64,000 nucleotides of DNA. Source: 9FT-COMBO-48-23 sp964400675 (lineage in GTDB: Bacteria > Chloroflexota > Dehalococcoidia > GIF9 > UBA5629). The notes under the pieces are model-generated. The model was not told the origin of the DNA and did no database searches. It worked only from the letters and a program-made list of their open reading frames with translations. The translations under genes were made by a program, and so were the position numbers. Below are positions 49,894 to 59,085 of the stretch, piece by piece (the stretch's first letter is position 1; each line of letters starts with the position of its first letter). Where the stretch lies: assembly GCA_964400675.1 (NCBI GenBank), contig CAYNVO010000002.1, positions 186,001 to 250,000 on the forward strand, written 5' to 3'.

Positions 49894-52071
49894 TTGAAGC
49901 AAATTTATCTTGGTCTGGCGATCCATAATCACCAACCACTAGGCAACTTTCCCTGGGTCTTCGAGCAGGCTTACCAGCAAGCCTATTTGCCTATGGTTGA
50001 AGCACTGGAACGACACCCTGCTGTGCGTCTTTCTCTGCATTATAGCGGTTGTCTTATTGATTGGTTGGAACAGAACCACCCCGAATTTTTTGGTCCACTG
50101 GCTCAGCTGGTGAGTCGGCATCAGGTTGAAATCATGGGTGGTGCCTACTATGAGCCTATTCTGTCGTCTATTCCCGACGCCGATAAGGCCGGGCAGATCG
50201 ACAAGATGGCTGTTTTTCTAAAGCAACGATTTGGTACAGAGCCTGATGGACTGTGGCTGGCGGAGCGGGTCTGGGAACCACATTTGCCTAAGATTCTGGC
50301 AGAGGCAGGTATGCACTGGACGATGGTTGATGATAATGCTTTCAAATCACTGGGTCTAGATGAGGAAGGGCTCTTCGGCTACTACCTTACCGAAGAGCAA
50401 GGTTTTTCAGTAAAAGTTTTTCCTATCAGTCAGCGCCTGCGTTATTCTATACCCTGGCATGATGTGGACGAGGTTATTAGCTATCTGGACAGTGAAGCTT
50501 CGGATAAAGAGGGCAAGATTGCTATATTGGGCGATGATGGTGAGAAATTCGGTATCTGGCCGGGAACTTATGAATACTGCTGGCAAAAGGGATGGGTAGA
50601 CAGGTTTTTTACCGCATTAGCAGCCAATCAAGATTGGCTACATACTATTCCGCTTGGCGAATACGCTCATCGGTTTCCGAATCGAGGCAGGATTTATTTG
50701 CCCTGCGCTTCTTATGATGAAATGCTGGAGTGGTCTCTGCCAGCTGACAAGTCTTGGGAATATACCAACCTCAAACACCAGCTCGAAGCCGAAGGGCGTC
50801 ATGATATAACTCAATTTATGTACAGTGGACTGTGGCGTAATTTTTTAGTCAAATACCCGGAGATAAATCGTATGCATAAGAAAATGCTCCGTGTCCATCA
50901 TAAGGTTTATCAGGCTTGTGCTATCAGTAAAGGTGACTGCGGATTGCAAGAACTATGGAAAGCGCAGTGTAATTGCCCATACTGGCATGGTGTTTTTGGT
51001 GGGATTTACCTGACCGATATTCGAGCAAGTACCTATAGCTACCTGGTTCAGGCTGAGAGCAGTGCTGACAGCATAATCCATCAGCCACGCTCATGGCTGG
51101 CGAAAGCCTTCCGTTCGAGCAGCAGTTGGCTGGGGTGCCAGAAGCTCGACTTTGATGGTGATGGTAGCGAAGAGCTGCTGGTTGACAGCGACCTCTTTTC
51201 TGTTTATCTAAGCCCCGCGGAAGGTGGCTCTATTTTTGAATGGGACATTCGCCGCCATAACTATAATGTGTTAAGCACACTAGCCAGAAGGCCCGAAGCT
51301 TATCACAAAGCCCTCACCGAACCATCTTCTGAGGAACAAACAGGAGAAAGGGGCGTTATTCCCAGTATACATGACCTGATAAAGGTAAAGGACGAAGACT
51401 CTTTAGGTAATTTAATCTATGACAGATATCTCCGCTATAGCCTTATCGACCACTTCTTTGGCCCGAGCACTAATCTGGAGGAATTTGCCAATCAGTCTTA
51501 TGTTGAATTGGGGAATTTCGCGACTCAGCCGTACGATTTTTTTGTAGAGCAGAAAGGCGATGAGTTGAAGATTTTATTAAAGCGGAGGGGGATTCTTAAC
51601 ATCCAATCGAAGAATCTACCCTTTGAGGTGCAAAAGGAGATAAGGTTGGTGGCTGGAGAGGAGAAAGTGGATATAAGATACCAGTTGAAAAATGTAAGTG
51701 GCTCATCTATTCAGGCTGTTTTCGGCAGTGAATGGAATCTAAATTTGCTCGGCGGTGGGCATAATGAGCAGGCTTATTATAGAGTGCCCGGAGTTATTCT
51801 GGACGACCATCATCTCGATTCCTGCGGTGAGTTGACAGATGTTGAAAGTATATCCTTGGGCAATCGGCAATTGGTTATAGAGCTGGAATTGACGGTTAGC
51901 CCAAAGATGAAGTTATGGTGCTTTCCTGTGGAAAGCATCTCCAATTCAGAAGGTGGTATAGAGAGGATATATCAGGAGAGTTGCCTGGTTGCCATGCTGC
52001 GGCTAGATTTGCCACCGGGCGGGATGGAAAAGTTTAATCTTGTTTGGCTGGTTAAACCACCGATTGTTTAA
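49894..52071 (+). CDS. GH57 4-alpha-glucanotransferase or amylase with DUF1925/1926 domains
   Basis: A 725-residue GH57 enzyme. It starts at TTG 49894: MKQIYLGLAIHNHQPLGNF. The catalytic nucleophile is Glu124 in LWLAERVWEPHLP and the acid/base is Asp214 or Asp215 in ILGDDGEKFGIWPGTYEYCW; these fit Glu123 and Asp214 of the Thermococcus litoralis 4-alpha-glucanotransferase. After the barrel come a helical DUF1925 region (about 310-400) and the beta-sandwich DUF1926 (about 430-725). It probably rearranges maltodextrins. Last enzyme of the alpha-glucan operon, 19 nt after the PRC gene. Confidence 0.88.
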   Translation: MKQIYLGLAIHNHQPLGNFPWVFEQAYQQAYLPMVEALERHPAVRLSLHYSGCLIDWLEQNHPEFFGPLAQLVSRHQVEIMGGAYYEPILSSIPDADKAGQIDKMAVFLKQRFGTEPDGLWLAERVWEPHLPKILAEAGMHWTMVDDNAFKSLGLDEEGLFGYYLTEEQGFSVKVFPISQRLRYSIPWHDVDEVISYLDSEASDKEGKIAILGDDGEKFGIWPGTYEYCWQKGWVDRFFTALAANQDWLHTIPLGEYAHRFPNRGRIYLPCASYDEMLEWSLPADKSWEYTNLKHQLEAEGRHDITQFMYSGLWRNFLVKYPEINRMHKKMLRVHHKVYQACAISKGDCGLQELWKAQCNCPYWHGVFGGIYLTDIRASTYSYLVQAESSADSIIHQPRSWLAKAFRSSSSWLGCQKLDFDGDGSEELLVDSDLFSVYLSPAEGGSIFEWDIRRHNYNVLSTLARRPEAYHKALTEPSSEEQTGERGVIPSIHDLIKVKDEDSLGNLIYDRYLRYSLIDHFFGPSTNLEEFANQSYVELGNFATQPYDFFVEQKGDELKILLKRRGILNIQSKNLPFEVQKEIRLVAGEEKVDIRYQLKNVSGSSIQAVFGSEWNLNLLGGGHNEQAYYRVPGVILDDHHLDSCGELTDVESISLGNRQLVIELELTVSPKMKLWCFPVESISNSEGGIERIYQESCLVAMLRLDLPPGGMEKFNLVWLVKPPIV

Positions 52072-52150
52072 TTGCCCGCTGTTGGCGGAATCAGTATGAA
52101 AGCCGACTTGACGTTAGTATGAGAAATAATATATAAAAGGAGCTAATGCG

Positions 52151-52387
52151 ATGGAGCAGGCGAAATACGAAATAGGGAAAAGAGTAACTGTTATATCAAC
52201 CCCGGATCCGAAATTCGAAAAGTATGTAGGCAAGAGCGGGGTCGTCACTGAACAGTTTACAGTCGTTGCAAATGACTTGGAGGCAAAGAAAAGCCTCGGT
52301 TTGTCTGGAGACGGTTCTTCATACTATATTGTTAATATCGATGGCATCGATGTTGGCGGAGTGCCTGAGGAAGCGTTACAGCTGTAA
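52151..52387 (+). CDS. Small hypothetical protein, SH3/KOW-like
   Basis: A 78-residue protein from ATG 52151 behind AAAAGGAGCTAATGCG. The pattern YEIGKRVTVISTPDPKFEKYVGKSGVVTE with YYIVNIDGIDVGGVPEEALQL looks like a small beta-barrel of SH3/KOW type, as in proteins that begin with a KOW motif. I do not recognise a named family. It follows the alpha-glucan operon by 79 nt and may be a separate unit. Confidence 0.7.
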   Translation: MEQAKYEIGKRVTVISTPDPKFEKYVGKSGVVTEQFTVVANDLEAKKSLGLSGDGSSYYIVNIDGIDVGGVPEEALQL

Positions 52388-52439
52388 AATAAACGTAATC
52401 AATTGGACCACTTGTATGTCCGTTCACGTATAGGCTAGC

Positions 52440-53360
52440 TCACTGAGACTTTGACTTAGCAATGTATTGAAGTGCTCCCATATCAGCCATTTTCTTGGCT
52501 AAACGCCTTCCAGTTTCTTCAGGGGTCAGCGCATTGCTTTCTTCTGAGGCACGCAGAATATGGTCAACATCGGCGGTAGCCACCATTCCATTGAGTTTTA
52601 ATATACCATGTGACACGGTTCCGAGAGCAGCTATTGGAGCGCGGCAGCCTCCACCAAGGGCTTGCAGAAAGGCTCGCTCGGCGGTTATACATTGCCACAC
52701 TGGCTCGTCATTGATTGCCGAAACTAGAGATGCAATTTCTTTATCTTCGCAGCGTATTTCTATTCCCAGTGCGCCCTGTCCCACAGCCGGCGTGAAATGC
52801 TCCGTTGGTAAATATTCCGTTATTTTCTCTTCCCGGCCCAGACGTATCATGGCAGCAGCAGCTACGATGATGCCATCAACTGTCCCATCGGAGACTTTTT
52901 GCAGTCTGGTATCTATATTCCCTCGCATGTCGCAAATTCTGAGGTCAGGGCGAATATCGTGTAGCTGAACAGCGCGCCTGTGGCTTCCCGTGCCTATCTT
53001 TGAGCCTGGAGTAAGCTTGGCGAGCTTCCCGGCTCCGGAGACGAGAACATCTCTGGGGTCAAGCCTGGAAGTCGATGCGGCCAGAAGGAGTCCTTCAGGG
53101 ATATCTGTTGGTAAGTCCTTAAGGCTGTGGACGGCCAGGTCGATTTTGCCGTCGAGTAGTGCCTTTTCCAGCTCTTTGACGAATATCCCTTCCCCGGCAA
53201 AGTTGCCTAGAGCATTGGTGCTGTGGCGGTCGCCTCTGGTTGTGATTTTGACAAGTCTGGCTTTCAGTTCCGGGAATGTTTCCTTGAGCTTGGTCGACAA
53301 CCATTCGGCTTGAATGACAGCCAGTTTACTGCCACGAGTGCCGATACGGATTTCCTTCAT
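52440..53360 (-). CDS. hemC: Hydroxymethylbilane synthase
   Basis: Porphobilinogen deaminase, 306 residues. It begins MKEIRIGTRGSKLAVIQAEW, has VKELEKALLDGKIDLAVHSLKDLPTDIPEGL, GTGSHRRAVQLHDIRPDLRICDMRGNIDTRL and the cofactor-binding Cys in LGGGCRAPIAALG. It overlaps hemA by 4 nt and is the last gene of the heme operon. hemB and hemD are not in the window. Confidence 0.97.
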   Translation of the reverse strand: MKEIRIGTRGSKLAVIQAEWLSTKLKETFPELKARLVKITTRGDRHSTNALGNFAGEGIFVKELEKALLDGKIDLAVHSLKDLPTDIPEGLLLAASTSRLDPRDVLVSGAGKLAKLTPGSKIGTGSHRRAVQLHDIRPDLRICDMRGNIDTRLQKVSDGTVDGIIVAAAAMIRLGREEKITEYLPTEHFTPAVGQGALGIEIRCEDKEIASLVSAINDEPVWQCITAERAFLQALGGGCRAPIAALGTVSHGILKLNGMVATADVDHILRASEESNALTPEETGRRLAKKMADMGALQYIAKSKSQ

Positions 53361-54637
53361 TCGGGCTTGTCCTTGTCGAGTTGGAAAAGCTCGGTGACCA
53401 GCTTAATGTAGTCATCTCTTTCAAGGGTATCTTTTTTGAGACACTGAATAGGGTCGTGAAGTATCTTCTGCACTATAGCTTTAGTCATAGCCTCTAAGCT
53501 CTCTTGCTCATCTATGGAAAGATGTTGTAGCTTCTTCAAGGTCATATCAAGCTGTGCCTGACGTATATCTTCAGCCTTTATCACCAGACTACTAATTAAC
53601 GGTTCTACCTCCAGCGCCTGCCACTGGGAGGTAAATCGCTTAACTTCAGATTCCACAATTTTCATAGCCTTCTTTACCTCTGCCTCCCTCTGTTTGCGGT
53701 TGAGTTCAGAGATGTGCGTGAAGTCATCTATGTCGTAGAGAAAGACATTGCTGATATGCCTCACCTCAGGCTCTACATCTCGAGGGACAGCTATATCGAT
53801 AATTACCATGGGGCGATTGGAGCGGGCAAACATGGCACTTTGTAATGTCTTTAGGTCAAGTATGAGATGAGGTGCCCCGGTGCAACTGATGGCTATATCG
53901 CAGTTAGTTAACTCTTGACCGAGGCTGCCTATATCAACCGAGCTTCCGCCCAGCGCTTTAGCAAGGCCTGAGGCTTTCTCGTACGAACGGCTGGTAGTGG
54001 TTATTTGTGCTATGCCTCTTTCTTTGAGCGCCTTGGCTACCAATCTTCCGGCTTCGCCCGTGCCAATGACGAGTGCTTTGCATCTGGTCAAATCGCCTAT
54101 AGCCCTTGCTGCCAGCTCAACTGCTACGGAACTGACGGAAAGAGCATTTCGACTAATTCCTGTTTTTTCCCTTACCTGTCTGCCCACTCTAAGTGCTTGA
54201 TGGAAAAGGTTTTGTAGCGGATGCTTCACCATATTGGCGTTTTTGGCTTCTTCCAGACTCTGTCTCACCTGTCCCAGAATCTCGAACTCGCCGATAATCA
54301 TAGAGTCAAGCCCGGAAGCTACACAGAATAGATGCTTGACTGCTGCTTCATTTTGGTGACAGTAAATGTACGGCGATAAGTCAGTACCTGTTATCTTTGC
54401 CCAGGCTTTAATGAAATCCGTACTTGGTTTGGAAGAGCCACTGTCTTCTGTCACTGAGTAGACTTCAATACGGTTACAGGTAGAGAGTATAAGCCCCTGG
54501 TGTACATATTTACGCAGCAGACTCAATGCGTTTGAGATGTGGTCACTGCTTACAGCCAGCCTCTCTCTGATTTCAATCGGCGTTGTGCCGTGATTTACAC
54601 CCACAACATGAATTTGAGTTCCAGGCGGCTTATTCAT
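53357..54637 (-). CDS. hemA: Glutamyl-tRNA reductase
   Basis: First enzyme of C5 tetrapyrrole synthesis, reducing Glu-tRNA(Glu) to glutamate-1-semialdehyde with NADPH. The 426 residues start IHVVGVNHGTTPIEIRERLAVS; the nucleophile is Cys in ILSTCNRIEVYSV, with SGLDSMIIGEFEILGQVR, the Rossmann GTGEAGRLVAKAL and the C-terminal dimerisation helix. It overlaps both neighbours by 4 nt. Confidence 0.97.
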   Translation of the reverse strand: MNKPPGTQIHVVGVNHGTTPIEIRERLAVSSDHISNALSLLRKYVHQGLILSTCNRIEVYSVTEDSGSSKPSTDFIKAWAKITGTDLSPYIYCHQNEAAVKHLFCVASGLDSMIIGEFEILGQVRQSLEEAKNANMVKHPLQNLFHQALRVGRQVREKTGISRNALSVSSVAVELAARAIGDLTRCKALVIGTGEAGRLVAKALKERGIAQITTTSRSYEKASGLAKALGGSSVDIGSLGQELTNCDIAISCTGAPHLILDLKTLQSAMFARSNRPMVIIDIAVPRDVEPEVRHISNVFLYDIDDFTHISELNRKQREAEVKKAMKIVESEVKRFTSQWQALEVEPLISSLVIKAEDIRQAQLDMTLKKLQHLSIDEQESLEAMTKAIVQKILHDPIQCLKKDTLERDDYIKLVTELFQLDKDKPE

Positions 54638-55299
54638 AGCTCCTGCTGTTCCAGTATCTTTAGTTTACTAAGCATGATTTCTCTGGCTTGTTGGTTTTTG
54701 CCTCGCCTCAGTAGCTCGATAAGCGAATTCAGGTCCAGGACTTTCTGCCAGGTGTCGCCGCTGACTGTAATACCCTGTTGTTTTAACTCAGAGCGGACTT
54801 CATCAGCGACCAGGGCTAATTGAGCATATTCAGACTGGAAGCTTTTCTCCAGCTCGCTCCTGATTTTGCGAGCTAAAGCCGGGCTTCTGCCGGATGTGGA
54901 CACGGCGATAATTATGTCACCACGCCTGAAATATGAAGGGACAATAAAGTCGGAATTATTCGGGTCATCCACTACGTTTACTAATATTCCTAGGCGTCTC
55001 GCCTGAGCAGCCAATCTTTCATTGGTTTTGACGTCATCGGTTGCCGCTATGGCGATAAAGGTCTCCTTTAAATCTTCCGGCTTGTAGTCTCTGTTTATGG
55101 TTCGGACAGTGCCTTCTTTTGCCAGCTTATTTAGCTCTGGACAGAAATTTGGGCTAACAATCTCCACGTTAGCGTCCTGCTCCAGGAGAGCCTGCACCTT
55201 GCGTAGCGCCACATTGCCCCCGCCCACAACCAGGCATTTCTTACCCTGAATATTGAGTAAAATCGGATAGTATGAATATGTTTCCCTGCGTGTTTTCAT
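54634..55299 (-). CDS. Precorrin-2 dehydrogenase / siroheme synthase N-terminal-like protein
   Basis: A 221-residue Met8/CysG-N-like enzyme. It starts with YYPILLNIQGKKCLVVGGGNVALRKVQALLEQ (NAD-binding), IAATDDVKTNERLA, NVVDDPNNSDFIVPSYFRRGDIIIAVSTSGRSPALARKIR and a helical C terminus. It oxidises precorrin-2 to sirohydrochlorin and possibly inserts iron. The methyltransferase half (CysG-C/UroM) is missing and must be elsewhere. It supplies siroheme to the Ahb proteins encoded just upstream. Confidence 0.93.
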   Translation of the reverse strand: MKTRRETYSYYPILLNIQGKKCLVVGGGNVALRKVQALLEQDANVEIVSPNFCPELNKLAKEGTVRTINRDYKPEDLKETFIAIAATDDVKTNERLAAQARRLGILVNVVDDPNNSDFIVPSYFRRGDIIIAVSTSGRSPALARKIRSELEKSFQSEYAQLALVADEVRSELKQQGITVSGDTWQKVLDLNSLIELLRRGKNQQAREIMLSKLKILEQQEL

Positions 55300-56285
55300 A
55301 CCTTGTATCGTAACCTTGTCTTTTTTACCTCTTTAGTGCTGAAGAGCAATATTAGCTCTTTTCTATCAAGCCCGGTCACTGAACATATTTTATCAGCTAT
55401 GGCTCTGCAGGTCTCCTTAGCGTCGGCGTGTATCATGGCAAACAGGTTATGGGGCCATATTGAGTTAGTGCGTCTTTCGTAGCAGTGGCTTACCTCTGGA
55501 AACATGGCTATTTTTTTACCTGCTGTCTCTACCGTGTCTGATGTTGCTGCCCAGCAGGCCATTGCATTAGCAGTAAATCCAAGTTTGTTATGGCTGACGG
55601 AGGCGCTGAAGCGCCGCATAACTCCGCGCTGAAAGAGAGCCTGGCAGTGGCTTAGAAATTTATCCGCATCTATCCCAGCTCTTGCTGATATCGGGTCGAA
55701 CGGTTTTTTAGTCAGAGGCAGGTCTTGTTGCAGTGCGTTTATAACAGCCCGGTCGATGGGAGATAGCGCGATGTCTTTATAGTGGGGCCTGTTATGATTT
55801 ATGACCATACTTGATGCTGAAGTATTATAATCACCAAGTTTGAAGTAAGCTCCTATCTTAAAGGTTTTCACTGCTGGCAGGTTTAATGTTGTCTCAGCCC
55901 TGACCCTGTTACCTAAATTGTGCACTTCGTTATCTATGTCCTCGGCTAGGGGCATAGCTAGTGTGAACCACAGATTGAAGTCGTGGTCGCGTTCGTAGCA
56001 ATGGCTCACCATCGGATGTGTGCCGATGATTCGACCCGCCTCATCTAACCGCTCCGCTTGCAATTTCATCGCTATTAGAGAGGTGCGGTAGCCGAGCCTT
56101 CCCGGGTTAAATACCGGGCATATGTAGCGGATGACCCCTTCTGCTTTTAGCTGCTTGATTCTCCTGATTACCTCGTCACTGTCTATACTCAAATGCAGTC
56201 CCAGAGCAGCGAATGGTTCTCGGCTCAGAGGGAACTCTGCTTGGATGATGTTGAGCAGGTTTTTATCTATGGTATCGAGTTTCAT
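55296..56285 (-). CDS. Siroheme decarboxylase, AhbA-AhbB fusion
   Basis: A 329-residue protein of two tandem Lrp/AsnC-like halves (about 1-150 and 170-329), each with a winged helix and a RAM-like domain. Both halves keep SHCYER (MVSHCYERDHDFNLWF and EVSHCYERRTNSIWPHNLFAMIH), the His/Tyr pair of siroheme decarboxylases, and the C terminus KKTRLRYKV is typical of AhbB/NirL proteins. AhbA and AhbB are usually separate genes; this is a NirDL-like fusion. It makes 12,18-didecarboxysiroheme. It overlaps the sirC-like gene by 4 nt. Confidence 0.9.
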   Translation of the reverse strand: MKLDTIDKNLLNIIQAEFPLSREPFAALGLHLSIDSDEVIRRIKQLKAEGVIRYICPVFNPGRLGYRTSLIAMKLQAERLDEAGRIIGTHPMVSHCYERDHDFNLWFTLAMPLAEDIDNEVHNLGNRVRAETTLNLPAVKTFKIGAYFKLGDYNTSASSMVINHNRPHYKDIALSPIDRAVINALQQDLPLTKKPFDPISARAGIDADKFLSHCQALFQRGVMRRFSASVSHNKLGFTANAMACWAATSDTVETAGKKIAMFPEVSHCYERRTNSIWPHNLFAMIHADAKETCRAIADKICSVTGLDRKELILLFSTKEVKKTRLRYKV

Positions 56286-56294
56286 AGCTTTTAT

Positions 56295-57431
56295 CTAACT
56301 GTTTTTTCGAAGTGCTGCCGGTTGATATATGCAGTACGGCTCAGCCTCGAGGTAATCACCGGTGGATTCGTAGGCTCTGGCTCGACAGCCGCCGCAGGCT
56401 ATCTTGTATTCACAGATGCCGCATTTCCCCTTTATGTTAGACAGGTCTCTTAATCTGCGGAACAATGTGGCATTAGTCCAGATTTGACCGAAACTCTCAT
56501 CTCTTATATTCCCGGCTTCAACATCAAGATAGCCACACCCCTGCACACTGCCTCGATGAGAGATGAAACAGAAACTGGTGCCAGCCAGACAACCTCGCGT
56601 TATGGAGTTTATGGCTTCATTCCCAGCTTTAGTTGCTGATTTATCGCCGAGCGATGATACTTGGAGATTATCTGCTCTGTCTCTCTGTCTCGTTATTCGC
56701 TGATAATGAGGCGCGTCAGTTGGTTTGAAGAACATGCTGTTCCCCAGTTCCTTTTGCTTGTCATAAACCCAGTTTAGAGTTTGCTCATATTCCTGTGGTG
56801 ACATCTCCACTGCCTCCAGTCCCTTCCCCCGACCTGTCGGCACAAGCATAAATGGGTGAAAGGCAACTGCTCCTGACTCAATAGCAAGTTCTAATAGCTC
56901 ATTCAGGTAATTCATGTTCAGCCTGGTGATGGTGCTGTTGATTTGCACCTCCACACCTGCCCGTCGTAACCGGGCAATTCCTGAAACAGCCTCTTCGAAA
57001 GCGCCTGCCTTGCCTCGGAACTTGTCCTGTAGTTCGGCTGCAGGGAAATCTATACTTACTGCTACCCTTGATACTGGAGTCTGCTTCAGCTTCAAGGCGA
57101 TTTCATCGGTGATGAGAGTGCCATTGGTGCCCATTACCACCCTCAGCCCCTGAGTGACGGCGTATTTTGCTATTTGGAAAAAATCCTGGCGCAGAAGTGG
57201 TTCGCCTCCGGTGAGTATTAGAACAGGCTTGCCCACTTCCAGTATGCCGTCTATCAGGCGGAGGCATTCTTCTGTGGAAAGTTCGCCTTCATAAGCACTT
57301 GCTGTAGAAGATGACCGGCAGTGAGCACAAGACAGGTTGCAGCTTCGGGTTATCTCCCAGGCTACCATGCGGAGATTAGGAGTTATGGTTTCCTTTCCCC
57401 TTCGGCTCTCTCTAACCGTTCCTCTTGTCAT
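56295..57431 (-). CDS. ahbD: Radical SAM heme synthase AhbD
   Basis: A 378-residue radical SAM protein. The [4Fe-4S] motif is Cys31-x3-Cys35-x2-Cys38 (TRSCNLSCAHCRSS), with the GGEPLLR segment, and a SPASM-type auxiliary cluster region (CGICEYKIACGGCRARAYES). VAWEITRSCNLSCAHC, GTNGTLI and DAPHYQRITRQ match AhbD, which oxidatively decarboxylates Fe-coproporphyrin III to heme. An AhbC or NirJ role is less likely because that gene follows. It overlaps ahbC by 4 nt. Confidence 0.88.
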   Translation of the reverse strand: MTRGTVRESRRGKETITPNLRMVAWEITRSCNLSCAHCRSSSTASAYEGELSTEECLRLIDGILEVGKPVLILTGGEPLLRQDFFQIAKYAVTQGLRVVMGTNGTLITDEIALKLKQTPVSRVAVSIDFPAAELQDKFRGKAGAFEEAVSGIARLRRAGVEVQINSTITRLNMNYLNELLELAIESGAVAFHPFMLVPTGRGKGLEAVEMSPQEYEQTLNWVYDKQKELGNSMFFKPTDAPHYQRITRQRDRADNLQVSSLGDKSATKAGNEAINSITRGCLAGTSFCFISHRGSVQGCGYLDVEAGNIRDESFGQIWTNATLFRRLRDLSNIKGKCGICEYKIACGGCRARAYESTGDYLEAEPYCIYQPAALRKNS

Positions 57432-58591
57432 TGGACCAGCCCAATCTCATTATCTGTCAGATAGCACGCCGGGTCTTCAGCCCAGATATCGCCGAAAACT
57501 GCCTCGGCTCGCACCCGTAGGTTGCCATTGCATAGCTCAAGGTACTGGCATCTGGCGCAGCGTCCCTTGAGTAATCCCCTTCTGTTTTTGAGCCCGCGCA
57601 TCAATGGGTTCGAAGTATCCAGCCAGATATCTCCGAACTTACGCTGAAGCACGTTGCCAAATGAGTAATGCTGCCAGAATTGGTCGGCATGGACATTTCC
57701 CAGTTCGTCGACTGCTCCTATGCGAATGCCTGTATTATTGCCGCCATTGGCTCGGAGCAAAGCCAGTACTTTCTCAGCGCGAATTGGGTCCTGTTTCTTC
57801 AGCTTAAGGTAAAGGTAAACGCCATCGGCGTGATTATCTACAGTAAGGACTTCTTTTTTTAAGCCGCGCTCATAAAGGTCTACGGCTCGGTCGCAGATTA
57901 AATCGACCGCTGTCCTGGTCTGGGAATGGTTCAAGTCGTCTTTGCTCAGGCTGCCGGCTCGACCTACATAAGCTAGATGGTAAAAACAGACTCGCTCTAC
58001 CCCTTCTTCTTCTACCAGGTCGAATATGGCGGGTATTTCTGTATGATTGTAGTTAGTAATGGTCATCCTCAAAGATACCCTTAGCCCTAAAGCAACGCAA
58101 TTTCGGATGCCCTGTAAAGCAGCTTCGTATGCGCCCTTTTTGCCGCGGAATCGGTCGTTTTTGGTACCGATGCCGTCAAGACTGATACCCACCTCGGCGA
58201 AGCTGGCATTCTTTATTTCATTTGCTACTTTCTCGGAGATAAGAGTGCCGTTTGTAGACAGGGCAGTCCTCAAGCCCTGTTCTCTGGCGAAGTGGGCTAG
58301 CTCGAAGATATCATCTCTGAGCAAAGGCTCACCCCCGGAAAATAGAATCACAGGTACACCGAAATTTGCCAGGTCGCTGATGAACGATTTTGCCTGTTGG
58401 GTGTTTAAAATTTCAGCGGGGTCTTGCTCGCCGGCGCTGCTGTAGCAATGGACGCAATGGAGATTGCACTTTCGGGTGCAGTTCCAGACTATGATAGGTG
58501 GTTGTCTATCAGCGGCTTTATGTCCATTGCCATAGCGAAGGTTGTCACCCGGTCCTGTGGCATCGCATAGCAGCCTTGAAATCGAAATCAT
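57428..58591 (-). CDS. ahbC: Radical SAM 12,18-didecarboxysiroheme deacetylase AhbC
   Basis: A 387-residue NirJ-like radical SAM protein. Cluster Cys42, Cys46 and Cys49 (CTRKCNLHCVHCYSSAG), FSGGEPLLRDDIFELA, and C-terminal Cys cluster RCARCQYLELCNGNLRVRAEAV. VWNCTRKCNLHC is characteristic of AhbC. It removes the acetate side chains to give Fe-coproporphyrin III. First gene of the operon ahbC-ahbD-ahbAB-sirC-like-hemA-hemC. The region upstream holds repeats but no obvious promoter. Confidence 0.88.
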   Translation of the reverse strand: MISISRLLCDATGPGDNLRYGNGHKAADRQPPIIVWNCTRKCNLHCVHCYSSAGEQDPAEILNTQQAKSFISDLANFGVPVILFSGGEPLLRDDIFELAHFAREQGLRTALSTNGTLISEKVANEIKNASFAEVGISLDGIGTKNDRFRGKKGAYEAALQGIRNCVALGLRVSLRMTITNYNHTEIPAIFDLVEEEGVERVCFYHLAYVGRAGSLSKDDLNHSQTRTAVDLICDRAVDLYERGLKKEVLTVDNHADGVYLYLKLKKQDPIRAEKVLALLRANGGNNTGIRIGAVDELGNVHADQFWQHYSFGNVLQRKFGDIWLDTSNPLMRGLKNRRGLLKGRCARCQYLELCNGNLRVRAEAVFGDIWAEDPACYLTDNEIGLVQ

Positions 58592-59085
58592 GCCACGGTT
58601 ATTATACTTCTAAGACCCACCTTTCGGCTATTTTTATTTCTACCAGCCTGTTCCGCGCCGTTAAATGACAAATCCTGAGGAGCGTGACAGCTTTCATTCT
58701 GACCCTGAACGAAGTGAAGGGGAAGGGTCTCAAGACAAGAGCTGAGATTCTTCGGTCGCGGAGTTTATACTGAGCTGCGTTAGATTCTTCGTTGCACTCA
58801 GAATGACACAAAAAGCGAAGTGCTCCCTCAGAATGACAAATATTTCTTTGGAGAAAAGAAGGGCTGTCCTGATTGCATGTAGCCACGAGGCTTTAGCCTC
58901 GTGGCTTGAGGATTGTGACGGCTGTCATCCTGAGCGAAGCGAAGGATCTCAAAGAAACATGTAGGGGCAGGGCTTTAGCCCTGTCCGAGGCTCAATCCAA
59001 TCTCTTTCTAATTTTGAAATTAGAAATTATTTGAGATTTGGAGCTTGGGATTTGGTATTTCTTCTACTAGCTTGGTTGCAGAAGG
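58592..59085. repeat. Intergenic block of interspersed palindromic repeats
   Basis: About 490 nt without a gene. It contains copies of the CTGAGCGAAGCGAAGGATCTC/CTCAGAATGACA family (58690-58860 and 58920-58955, the latter GTCATCCTGAGCGAAGCGAAG) and two palindromes with a shared core: AGCCACGAGGC-TTTA-GCCTCGTGGCT (58881-58906) and GGGCAGGGC-TTTA-GCCCTGTCC (58965-58986). Both have GGCTTTAGCC at the centre, a pattern seen in repeats of many environmental genomes. They may also end transcription. The tail at 59000-59085 is A/T-rich. Confidence 0.7.

Noticed and set aside
58881..58986. CRISPR array
   Set aside because: The palindromes differ in sequence, are only two in number and have no regular spacers; no cas gene is present anywhere in the window.
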